Positions 18,951-30,900 of a stretch of 51,262 nucleotides of DNA are shown here, in pieces (positions within the stretch are counted from its first letter, which is position 1; each line of letters begins with the position of its first letter). The DNA is from Auxenochlorella pyrenoidosa (taxonomy: Eukaryota; Chlorophyta; Trebouxiophyceae; Chlorellales; Chlorellaceae), in NCBI GenBank assembly GCA_001430745.1, contig KQ481971.1, positions 96,603-147,864 on the forward strand, written 5' to 3'. The notes beneath the pieces are model-generated. The model searched no databases. It saw only the letters and a program-made list of their open reading frames with translations, and was not told where the DNA came from. The translations under genes and the position numbers were made by a program.

Positions 18951-21900
18951 CCAGGCTACGCCTGCCTGGGCATCTCTCCTGCCATCGGGCCTGTGGCAGG
19001 TGGCACAGAGGTCACCATCTCAGGCCTGCGCTTCAGGTGGGGCTGATCCTGCGTTGAATTCTAGGCCGGGCAAGCGGGGAACCCCCTAGTTGATGTTGGG
19101 CACATGCTTGGCAAGGAAAAGGCTGGGCACGCAGCAGCCTCATCTGTGACGCATGCACTCTGTGGACCCCGCCCTCCTGTGCTTGTTGCTTCATTCTGCA
19201 GGGGCGGCAAGATACGGGTCCGGCTGCTCTCTGCCCGCGGGGAGGCAATTGTCGAAGGCACATTTGTCTCGCCCGAGGCGCTGCGCTTCAAGACGCCGCC
19301 GCATGAGCAGCATGGCGCGCTGCCCTGCGACGTCAGCGTGTCCATCGGCGCAGACAACTGGACCGTGAACCCGCTGAAGTTCCAGGCAAGCACAGCAGGG
19401 GATTGCGCGGGAATTCTGATTGCTGCCGCCCTGCCTGAATCAAAAGATTTTTTGCAGTGAAGGAAGCGGCGTGCCGGCCAGCAGCCTGCCATGCATGCCT
19501 CTTGTCCTGCCCGTGGTCACCGTTCGCCTTGCAGGTGCATTTCGCCATTCGACCACCATGCTGCTCCCCGACCCTGCAGTACTTCTCCAACATGCTGCCC
19601 TCTGCCTGCCTGGCCTATGGTCCAGGAGTGCTGCCTCAGGTGGGGCAGCCCCACCCCCTGGAAGCAACCGCTCGTGGCCCCCTCCTCCCCTCTTCCCTTG
19701 CACATGCCACACCCCTGGCCCTGCTGTGTGCTCCCGCGCCCTGCTTGCATGCATGTGGTCCAACATGGCTCCTCCCACCCTGCCCGCAGGCCTTCTGCGG
19801 CATCGAGGTGCCCTTCCTCCTGGTGGCCAAGGACACCATGGGCCACAAGCGCACCAGCGGCGGCGACCAGTTTGAGGTGACGGTGGAGGATGTGGCGACT
19901 GGGGCCGCTGTCGGCTCTGCCCGTGTGGTCGACCGCGGCACTGGGACCTACGAGTGCTTCTACCGGTCGGTGGGCAGCGGCAAGCCTGCAGGGCATGCGG
20001 TCTGCAGGCTGGCGGAGGGCAACAGCAAACAGGTCAGCAGGTGTGTATGCCTGTGGTTTGATTGATCCCCTCGTGGACTCTGATGGATTGCTCAACTCTT
20101 GTCCCGCCTGCATCACCACCCCGCAGTGCGCCCGCCCCCGGCCGCTACAAGCTGCACGTGCGCGGGCACGCCCCCGGCGCCGAGGGCGGTGTGGCCCACA
20201 TCCGCGGCAGCCCCTTCTCTGTCGAATGCTCAGACCCCTGGGCGCAGCGCCCGCTGGTGGGCGCTGCCCCCGCGCGGCGGCCAGGAGCCACCCTGTCTTC
20301 CCTGGGCTCCGACCTCATCCTTTTTGGCGGGGACAAGTCGCTGGCCGCAGTCTGCCATGCGTCCGCAGATGAAGGGGAGGGCGGACAGGCCTGGCAGTGG
20401 TTCCCCATAGGCGAGGCTGAGCGCCCGCCGGCCCGCAAGGCCCATGCTGCGGCCGCTGCGCCAGGCGGCTCACGCCTGCTCGTGAGCGGCGGCCTGGCCC
20501 TGGAGGGCGAGCCCTCTGAGCTGATGGACGTCCGCGCTCTGGTCAGCCACGGCACCAGCTTTGCAGGCACTAGCTGGGGTTGGCAGGCGCCGGGGCCGGC
20601 GCCGCAGGTGCACACCCGCGCCGACGGCAGCCTGGTGCCCAGCGAGCGCAGCGGGCATTGCGCGGTGGCGCTGGGCCCTGATGCGCTGCTGATTTTTGGC
20701 GGCGAGCAGCAGGGCCAGCTGCTGCAGGAGCTTTGCCTTCTGGATGCCTCAAACAAGGTGAGAAGCTGGGTCGAGCTGAGCAGCAGGTGCTCAGGGCCAG
20801 TGACGCTTGGGAAGCCCCTCAAAGTGACCTGAGCTGTGATGGCTGTTCCATTCTTCGCCTGACCATCTGCCCGCCAGCCTGCCTGCCTGCCTGCCTGCCT
20901 GCCTGATTGCATTCGTGCAGTGCCTGCATGGCCAGGCTGCTGATACATAGGGCCCCACTTTCTTCTTCTCCTTCTCCTGGCAGTCCAACCCTCGCTGGGT
21001 GGAGCCTGCGCTCGAGGGGACCCTGCCCTCTGCTCGCAAGGGCGTCGCGGCCGCCTCCTCTGGCCAGGCATTTGTTGTGATGTTTGGTGGCTGCGCCACA
21101 AGCGAGGAGGGGCAGGATGTGTACCTCGGCGACCTCTTCTTGCTGGAGGTGACCTCCCTTGGAGGCAGTGGCGGCGTTGCTGGTGTGCGCTGCGCCCAGC
21201 AGGAGACGGCCGGGCCTGCGCCCCCGGCGCGCGCCGGCGCGCTGCTTCAGGAGATGAGCGACGGCAGAATGCTGCTTTACGGCGGCACCGGCGCCGGCGG
21301 CAAGGCGCTGGGCGATGCCTGGCTGCTGGATGTGGCCACCCTCACCTGGGAGTGCCTGTACGATGGCACGCCCGAGGCTGCCGGCCTGCCGGTGAGCTCT
21401 ACTGGGTGTGCAGGACTCCGCATCCAGCCTTTGAGAAGTTGTGCTTAGCTGCCCTTGCTGTGGCGCACTCGCTTGTCAGCCTGCCTCTATTCTGGCATGT
21501 GTGTAATGCCTGCTGGCCTTGGCCCTGGGGCTGCTGCAAGCATTGCCATTCCAAGCAGCCGTGCCCCTGCCTCTCCCCCTGGGAAGGCCCCCCTTGCGGC
21601 GCTGCACGACGGCCGCCTGCTGTGCCTAGCCTCTGCGCCGGGCAGCTCCCGCCTGGATGTTGCCCGCACCATCGACCTGCTGGCTGGCCGGGAGTCTGTC
21701 TCCTTCCTGGCCAAGATGCGGCCAGAGGTGGCCTCGGCCGTGAAGGACCTGGAGGGCTGGGTGGCGCAGCAGCAGCTGGGGCTGGACCTGGGGGCGCATC
21801 CCGACAGCCTTGCGCAGTCGGCAGAGAAGCTGCTCAAGGTGGGAGGCACAGAAGACGGGAGGGGGCATGTGAAGGGCTTCCAGCCTGTCCAAAGCGTGTT

Positions 21901-24900
21901 CTGACAATGCCACACACAGGCCGCTGCCAGCACCTCTCTCGGCAGGAACAAGTGCTTCCCATCCGACTGCCGCGCCTGACCTGCTGCCTGGCGTTCTGCC
22001 ACCTGCCGTCCCCCTGCTGCCAGGTCATGGACGCCCTGTACCAGATCAGGAGCAAGCGGCGGGAGATGGACCTGCTGTTTGACCAGCTGAAAGAGGCCTG
22101 CGCGCTGCTGGCCGCGGAGCACCGCGTCAAGGAGGCGGGCCGCCTGGACAAGCAGCTGGACGAGCTGCGGCTGCGCTGGGACGCGCTGAAGAGGGCGGCC
22201 CCTGGGGTGAGTGCCGCAGGGGGGCATGGGGAGTGCTGCCATCCTGCAGCGCTTGGGAATTGTGGACAATCCGACTTGGCAGCCATGGGTGCCAGCTCTG
22301 CGGTGGCAGGGGTGCAAACCAGGGTTGGGTTGCATAGACAGGTTGGCATGGAGACACCAGACAGGGGAGGGCGCATGGGCAGCAAGGCAGCATGCACAGT
22401 AGAAAATGCGCCTGCGTACTGCAGCTGCGGCTGCCTGGCTGCGCATTCTTCTGCAAAAAAAAAATGCTTCTCTGTGGCCACTCTCCTCCTGCCCACCAGG
22501 TGCGCGCCTCCAGCGCTGCTGCCCAGGAGGCCGAGCTGGCGCGCGTCAAGGCCGACATCCAGCGCTTTGACGCAGCCGTCACCCAGTACGTCTCGTCCAT
22601 CTACGCCCGCCGCGGCTTCTTCTCCTGGGCCGCCGGGGTGGAGGCTGCCTTTGCCGACATTGAGCGGGTGGGTCTGGGCGCATGCTGGCTGGGGCAAGCA
22701 TGGATGGGTTGGCTGGCAACTTGTGAGCAGGCAGGTCCGAACCTGGCGGCGATGGCCCCCCGGCCTGAAGGACCTTTGGGCTGCCTGTGTTTGGCTGAAG
22801 CCACTGTCGCTGTACCGGTCTCTGTGTTGCCCACCTGGCCCTGCAGACCTCAAAAGACCTGGAGGCCATGCGCGCCGAGCACACCCGCCTGGAGGTCCTG
22901 GGCAAGCTGTTTGGCTGCAGCGAGCTTCTGGCGGGCGTCTCTGCCGCCATCAAGGCCACCACTGATGAGCTGGCGGCGCTTGCGGCTGTGTGGCAGCAGG
23001 CGGCAGTGGCACAGGGGAAGCTGGCGGAGTGGAACGAGACCGTAAGTTGGGGCAAGATGGAGGGCAGAAAGAGGAGCATGCCATCTCTGTGCACATGCTG
23101 CGCAACATGGGGCTGTGGGATTGACAGGGAATGGTGAAGTCTGCACTGCCCGCACAGCAAAAGCAGGCTAGCACGCCTGCTCCAGAGCTGCCGTGCTAAG
23201 CAGACCGCATCGCGTGGTCCGTGCTGGCCTGGGGTGCCTTTGTTGACCTGTGCTGCAGCTGTTCTCCGCTGTGAATGTGGCCGAGCTGGAGGAGGGCGCC
23301 AAGGCTCTTGTGAAGGAGGTCAAGGCACTGCCCAAGGAGATCAAGGAGCAAGGTGGGCGGCAGACGTGGTGCATGGGCAGGGTGTGAGCGCTGCAAACCA
23401 GCATGCTGCCTCTGCTACTTGTGCGCGATTCTGGATTAGGCCCAGGTCCAGGTTGGTCAGATGTGTTTGGCCTGAACAGGAAGACCGCTTGCTTGCCCAT
23501 CCGTGTTTTGCAACCACCTGCCATGCGCTGCCAAGACCTGCCTCTCCTTGCCCAGCGCTCCTTGCAGACTGCTTCAAGGGCCTGGACCAGCTGGTGAAGA
23601 ACTACCTGGCCTGCGTGCCCCTTGTGGGCGACCTGCGCAGCCCTGCGATGCGCCCTCGCCACTGGGAGGCGCTGCAGGAGGCCACCAAGGTGGGCAGAGG
23701 GCGGGCGGCAGGGCCGCACAGCACAGCATGGCCCAGAATTGTTCTTGCCTCAGCCTTTTCTGCTATTGCCCTATATCGGCCGCGGCTGCCTGGCGAGTTC
23801 CTGTTCCCACTGTCAGCCACTCGCGCAGGACGAGCTGCTCCTGCTTTCCCTGCTGTCCCCGCTCTTGTGCTGTGCCCCTGCCCGGGTCCAACACCCAACT
23901 GGATCGCTGGCTTGCCTCGCAACCTTCTGCTCCCCCTCTTCTGACGTCCTGCCCACCCCGTCTCCACCTGCCAGGTCCGCATTGAGCTTGACAGCAAGCT
24001 GCGCCTTGAGGACCTGCTCCGCCTGCAGCTGCACAAGTTTGCAGAGGACGTGGGCGAGGTGGTGGACCGTGCGCAGAAGGAGGAGAAGATGGAGGTGGTA
24101 AGTGGAGGGTGCCTGCCCATGCACAGCCCGCTGCATTTTGTGGTTTCTGGCATGGCACACTGCAGCACTTGGCCCTGGACAGGCTGGCGTTGGCAGCGGC
24201 ATATTCAATCTGCACCCTGAGTGTGCTGCTGTACAGAAAATCAGCGTTGCTGCTTCCTTCGACCCCACAGGCCCTGGCCCACCTGGCAGAGACCTGGGGC
24301 AGGGTGTGCTTTGTGTTCACGCCGCACGGCGGCTCTGCCGGCGAGGCGGTCTGCACGGTGAAGATGGAGGAGGCGGACTTTGAGGCGCTGGAGGACAACC
24401 AAGTGCTGGTGCAGGTGGGGGGGGCCCTTGAGGAGGGGTCGTATGACTGCAATTTGATTGAGGGTCGTGCAGGTGGCTGGAAACTGGGTTTGCTGCTGCC
24501 CTGGCAGCTCGAGCTCCTAGCTGCCTGCCGTGCCGGCGGCCTGCCTGCCCCGCAGGGCATGCTGGCCAACCGCTTCATGGCCACCTTCCGAGAGGACATC
24601 ACCGGCTGGAACCGCAAGCTCAACGCGGTGGCAGACGTGGTGCAGCTGCTGGCGGAGATCCAGCGGTCCTGGGCATGTGAGCTCAGTGCTGGCTTTGCTT
24701 GCGCGCTGGCTGGCCCCGGTTGCGTCCAGCGAGGGTTGAGTAGGGATTAGGCAGCCTTTGTACGTACAGCACACTGTGTTGCTTTCTGCGGCCAATGGCC
24801 ATAAGGCCTTGCTCCCAGACCCGTCCTGCCTTCTGTCCTCCGCATGCGTCCAGATCTGGAGTCCCTCTTCATCCAGTCGGAGGAGGTGCGCAAGGAGCTG

Positions 24901-27900
24901 CCTGAGGCGACGCGCCGCTTCGCCGGGATTGACGCCGCAGTGCGCAGTGTTCTGCGAGACTTTGCTGCAACCAAGAACGTGGTGGCCTGCTGCACGCGAG
25001 AGGGGCTGTGCAAGCACCTGGAGGCGCAGCAGGGAGAGCTGGAGCTGTGCGAGAAGGTGCGAGGGAGGTGGACGAGCAGCGGGATGCAGGCCACCGGGGG
25101 AGCAGGCCACGCCATCAGCAAGGGTGCAGGTGCCGCTCACACCGGGGCACTGCTCACAATATAGGCATTCACATGCTTTTCAACTGCCTGCTGCCCCAGC
25201 GCTTGCTGCCTCCCGTTTTTCCCTGCCCCAGGCGCTGGCCGACTACATGGAGAGCAAGCGTCGCGCCTTCCCCCGCTTCTACTTTGTGTCGACTGCCGAC
25301 CTTCTGGACATCCTGTCCAACGGGAACGACCCTGCCCACATCCAGCAACACATGTCCAAGTGCTTCCAGGTGGGGTCGGGTGCCAGAGGTGTGGTGCGGT
25401 GGGTGTTGCCTGGTGGACCAGGAGGCAGGCGGGCAGGGCGAAATTCAGCAAGGTGGCAGATCGGAGGAAGGGAACTTGACGGTACAATCCTGGGTGGCAG
25501 CATGCCGTGCACTGCCAGGTCGGCGCCGGCTCCATGCACTGGCCCCCCACTGACCGCCTGCTCTGTCTCAACTATGCGCGCCTGCAGGCCATTGACAGGC
25601 TGCGCCTGGACACCAAGGGCCCCGGCCGGCCCCGGGCGCTGGGCATGGAGTCGTCTGTGGGCACCGAGTACGTTGCCTTCAAGACGCCACTGCCGCTGGA
25701 GGGCAAGGTGGGCTGGCCTCAGGAATACAAGAGGCTGGTAGCGGGTGTTTGATACACCGTCCCTGGTGGATGGCATTCACGAGCCGGGCAGGCATGCACC
25801 ATAAGGTGTTTCAGGGCAATGGCTCGGCAGACACTAGTACTCCTGCTGCTGCTGCGGCCGCGCCATGATGAGCGCCACCCCTGCCCCTTCCCTCCCCCCA
25901 GGCGGAGGCCTACCTGGCCCGCACCGTGGACAAGATGCGCAGCGAGCTGCGAGCTATTCTGGCAGACAGCGTGCGCGCCTACCCTGCAAAGCCCCGTGAC
26001 GCCTGGCTGTTTGACTGGCCCAGCCAGATCATTCTGGTGGGCTGGGTGGGGCAGCCGGCTGGCTGGGCTGGTGTTGTGCAGGGGGAGGCATGCAGCTGAG
26101 AAACCCGAATCTGAGGACAGTTGGAGGAGTGCGCATGCCAGCCCTCGCCAGGGTGCTGCAGAGGCTCAGAAGCTGTGCACCCGCTTGCTGGCCATGGCCC
26201 GCATGACGACTTGTTTCCGGACTTGCAGGTGGCCAACCAGATCTACTGGTGCCAGGAGGTGGAGGAGGCGTTTGAGAAGATGAGCCAGGGCGACGAGGGC
26301 GCCATGAGGGTGAGGCTGAGCAAGGGGCCGGGCGCATGAGCTGGAGTGCTGGCCCGCGAAGGTTTTCGCCAGAGCACCACGGCCGTCACATGTTGGGCAG
26401 GACGAGGGTCATGCCTGCTCGGCTCCTTCCTCTCCTCCTCCATCCCCTCTCTTGCAGGCCTACAACGAGAAGCAGGTCAAGCAGCTGACGCGCCTGATCG
26501 AGGTGACCCGCACCAACCTGAGCAAGGCCGACCGACAAAAGGTGTGAGCAGACCACTGGCTGGCTGGCGGGCAGGCTGGTGGCTCTGGCAGAGAAACTTC
26601 TGCACTCAGTAGCATGGCCTGCGATGAAGAGCAGGGCAAGCTTGCGCTGTTAACAGGGTCGCAAGGTGCACTGCACGTCAATCACTAATACTATCAAGTT
26701 CTGCACCTCTCCTGCCCACTGCCCTGCATATATGTTCTTCCCCCCCCTCTGCAGGTAATGAACATGATAACAATCGACTCACACAGCCGCGACATGGTGG
26801 CCAACATTGTGGAGCAGGGCGCGTCCGACCCCGAGTGCTTTGCCTGGCAGTCGCAGCTGCGCACCTACTGGGACAGGCGAGTGTCAACCAGAGGCCACAT
26901 GCATGGCGCTGGCAGATGGCGGGAAGGGCTGTCGGAAGGGAGTTTGCAGGCGGTTTGTAGGGAAGTGCAGGCTGGCGCGCAAGCATGGTCTCACAGCTCA
27001 GCCTGTTCGGTTGCCCTGCTGCTCCCCTTGCTGCACCTGCAGTGACATTGAGGACTGCCGCGTGCGCATTTGTGATGCCTTCTTCCCTTACGGCCACGAG
27101 TGAGTGCTAGCGTGCAGAGCGTTGTTCTGTTCATCTGCTTCTCATCGCAGCTTGGTGGCAGTGGCCAGCCAGCTCTTTGCCTGTGCTGTTCTACAGCGCC
27201 ACATTGTGAATGTTGCAAGGCCGCCCGCTCCCTTGCATCGTCCGTCAGGTATCTGGGCAACGGTCCGCGCCTGGTGATCACGCCCCTGACCGACCGCATC
27301 TATGTGACAGCCACCCAGGCCATGTGGCTGAGCCTGGGCACGGCACCCGCCGGCCCTGCTGGCACCGGCAAGACTGGTGAGGACTGCACGCTGTGGGCTT
27401 GTTAACAATGGGCTGTTTGATGCGTTGGACACTCATTGGGCAGGCAGGGAGCAACTGATTAAGCTTTACTCCAGATGATTGGGCAGAAACAGGAGGGGGG
27501 AGAATAATGGCACGACTGTAATGCTCCTGCCGCCCTGCTGCACTAGCCCGAGAAGCTTGCCATGCCTCGGCACCGGGTCAAAATAAGTGCGCCTGCTGCT
27601 CTACCACTCTGTGCAGAGACCACCAAGGATCTGGCTGCCCAGCTGGGCAAGGCCTGCTACGTGTTCAACTGCGGGCCAGAGGTAGGCAGGCAAACATGAG
27701 GGTTGCATGGGCAGCGGGCCTGTGGTGTGCATCAACTCCTCGACTGCTTGTTAACACACGCAGCACAGCATGCCTGAGAGGAAGAGATTCTCTTGGGAAT
27801 GTCCGCAGCCAGGTGAAGCCCGGCCTGCCTGCTTGGCTCACCCCCTGCTTGCAGATGGACTACCGCTCGCTCGGTGACATTTTCAAGGGCCTGGCTGCCT

Positions 27901-30900
27901 CTGGCAGCATTGGGTGCTGCGATGAATTCAACCGTAAGTACTGTTGGTTGGGAGATAGCAGGCGGTCGGGTGGTTACGCCCTGGCTGCTCTGATGAACCT
28001 GCTGCTCTCCCGTGCTGCTGCTGCCCTGCCCTTGAGGGCCCTGGTTCAGCCCGGCCCGAGCCTGCCTGCCTTGGCAATGCTATGTGGACAGCTTCAACCA
28101 TGCCCACCCCTTCCCACATCCCGCTCGGCTCGTGCAGGGCTGATTCCTGAGGTCCTGTCAGTGTGCGCAGTGCAGTACAAGTGTGTGACAGATGCGCAGC
28201 GGCGCAAGGCAGCGCTGCCTGGGCGGGGCCTGGAGTATGTGGACAGCCACGGGGTGAAGCACCCAGCGGTGGAGAACTTCATTTTTGTCACCGCTGATGC
28301 CGTGGAGATGCCACTAGAGGTGAGGAGGGGAGCTCCTGAGCGTTACCAATGGGTATAGCAAGCAGGGGCACCCAGTATGCATGGCTCCACTGGCTGGTCA
28401 GCCATGGCCGAGCTCTCTTCTGCTGCACTTTGTTAATTGTCGGGCTGCTGCAGGAGGGCGCCAGCATGTTCATTACCATGAACCCGGGCTACATTGGCCG
28501 CGCTGAGCTGCCAGAGTCACTCAAGGTATGGGCAGGCTGGGAGGCAGGCTGGAAGGCAGGCTTGCCATTTCAATCTGCTCACAGCCCATCCTTGCTACCA
28601 AAGCTCTTCTGCCTGCGTGCTTATCTGCCACTGCTTGCGCCTGCTCCAGTCTGACTCTGCCCCCGCTTCGCCCGCCCCTTCCCTCTGCAGGCCCTGTTCC
28701 GCCCCATCACTGTGGTGGTGCCCGACCGCCAGCTGATCATCGAGAACGCGCTCATGGCTGAGGGCTTTGTGACCGCCAAGGCGCTGGCCAAGAAGGTGGG
28801 GTGCTGAGGGCAGGCTGGGAGGGTGGTGGCCGCGGGCGGCGCTGTTGATGGGATGGAGGGGGGCTGCCTACTGGGCGCTGTGCAGCCGAAGATGGAGCAC
28901 ATGAATGGGGCCCGGTCCGAAGTTCAAGTCCAGCAGCTGCCTGGTGCTCCCTGCATAATCGGTCCCGCATTCTTGCCCAACCTGTGCACGCTCATGTGTG
29001 TTTCCCCTGCAGTTTGCCGCGCTCTACTACCTACTGGAGGACCTGCTGAGCCCACAGAAGCACTATGACTGGGTGGGTGCCTGGTGCAGGGGGTGCAGGG
29101 GGTGCAGGGCACCACCTCTTGGCAGCTCGCCCGCTCTGCAGCTTTAGAAGCGAGCAGCAGGCTGGGTAAGCGGCAGCTGCGGGCCCTGAAAACCACGGTA
29201 CGAGGGTGCCAGGGCTCAGTGCCCACCTGCTTGTCCCCTGCAGGGCCTGCGCGCCATCAAGTCTGTGCTGGTGGTTGCGGGCGGCCTGCTGCGCTCGCAA
29301 GAGGGGCAGGACGAGCAGGATGTGCTGTTCAGGGCGCTGCGGTGAGGCCCCGCCCTTCTGCTCGGACCGCCCGGAATGCGAGCTCTGGCCTCTGCAATGC
29401 GAACTGCTGCTTTGGTGTGTGGAGCTGCTTGCCTGCAGCCCCCGCCGTGCTGCACTGATGCACGGATCCACCATGCAATGCTCCCTGGGCTGTGGCCTGC
29501 AGCGACTTCAACCTTCCCAAAATCCTGGCACAAGACCTGTCAGTCTTCAACGGTCTGCTAGCAGACGTGAGCACGGCAGGGGCGGGAGCAGGCGTGATTT
29601 TTTGTTTGTTTTCACAGGGTAGAGGCGCACTGCCAGCCTGTGAACCTGTCTGTCTTGGTTCTTGGTTCTGCATCTTAATAGCCCCTGGCCTGCCCCTTGC
29701 TGCACCACAGATCTTCCCTGCTGTGGACCCGCCGCGCCAGCGGGACCCAGGATTTGAGGAGGTGATCCGGCAGAGCGCGATTGAGCTGGGCCTGGAGCCC
29801 TCTGAGGAGTTTGTGCACCATGTGGTGGCTCTCAGGTGGGGCTGCGCTGCCGCTATCACCGCCATGTTTGCCAGCTGGGGAAGCTGGCCGGCTGTGGTCA
29901 CCGGGCCCGCGCGGACTGCTTTGGGAGGGGGTCTGCGGGACATGCAGGTTGCTTAATTGCCAGAGGCAGCTGCTCTCTACGCAGCATGACACCGTTGTAA
30001 TTCAGCACGGCCCACATCCAGCTAACCCCTGCTTCTGCCCTGCCGCCTGCAGCGAGCTGCTGGCAATCCGTCACTGCGTCTTTTTGATGGGCCCCTCTGG
30101 CTGCGGTCGCTCGGAGGTCATTCGTGTGCTGGCCAAGGCCATCACCGCGGGTTGCTCGCAGCCCACCAACCCCTACATGCAGGCCAATAACAAGAAAAAG
30201 GTAGGGTTGAGGGCTGTGCAGAGGCAGGGTGGGTGTGGCCCTGTAAGTGAGGGGCGCAAGCTTGCAGCTTGAAGCGCATTGGCGCACGGCAGAGAGGCTC
30301 TCGTGCATGCTGCTTCTAGCCGCACTAGCCTCAACACTTTCCGGTGCACTCCTTCTCCACACACAGGTGGTGGTGCGCGACCTCAACCCCAAGAGCATCT
30401 CCACGCAGGTGTGCCTTGGAGGCGTCCAAATGCAGGCCGCCAGCTTTAGCTGCACGTCCACTGAACGCATGTGTGCACGTCCTCAAGGTCTGCTGTCTGG
30501 CATGCATGCCTGGCGCTTCCGCTGACTGGCAACCCATCTGCCTGCTGCCCATCCTCGACAGGAGCTGTACGGCTACGTGAACATGGCAACTCGGGAGTGG
30601 AAGGATGGCCTGCTGTCCTCCACCATGCGCGACCTGGCCAACATGCCGGACGACAACCCGAAGTGGATCATCCTGGATGGCGACCTGGGTAAGCGATGGG
30701 TGGGGGAGGAGGGCAGTGTGGGCAGCGATCCGGGTGGCCCTGGAGGGAAGGATTTATCATGCAGGCCTTAAACCTACTTCAGATTAGTTGCTGCAGGTTG
30801 AAAGGGGTTGAGAGGGTGGGCTGGCTGGCAGTGGAAAGGCAGACCTCGCATCTTTTGCTGCTTCCTGTGTCCCTCAGCGCTCCTCTGTCCTGCCTCTCTT

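Noticed and set aside
17396..21390. Interpreting the Kelch/IPT region as a separate gene upstream of dynein
   Set aside because: No stop codon, TGTAA or new start lies between the Kelch exons and the dynein tail; splice phases continue, and the Chlamydomonas alpha heavy chain has the same fusion.
21352..22965. A 537-codon plus-strand frame inside the dynein gene
   Set aside because: It reads through introns in a different frame from the conserved dynein exons and lacks motifs; the true exons are short and in other frames.
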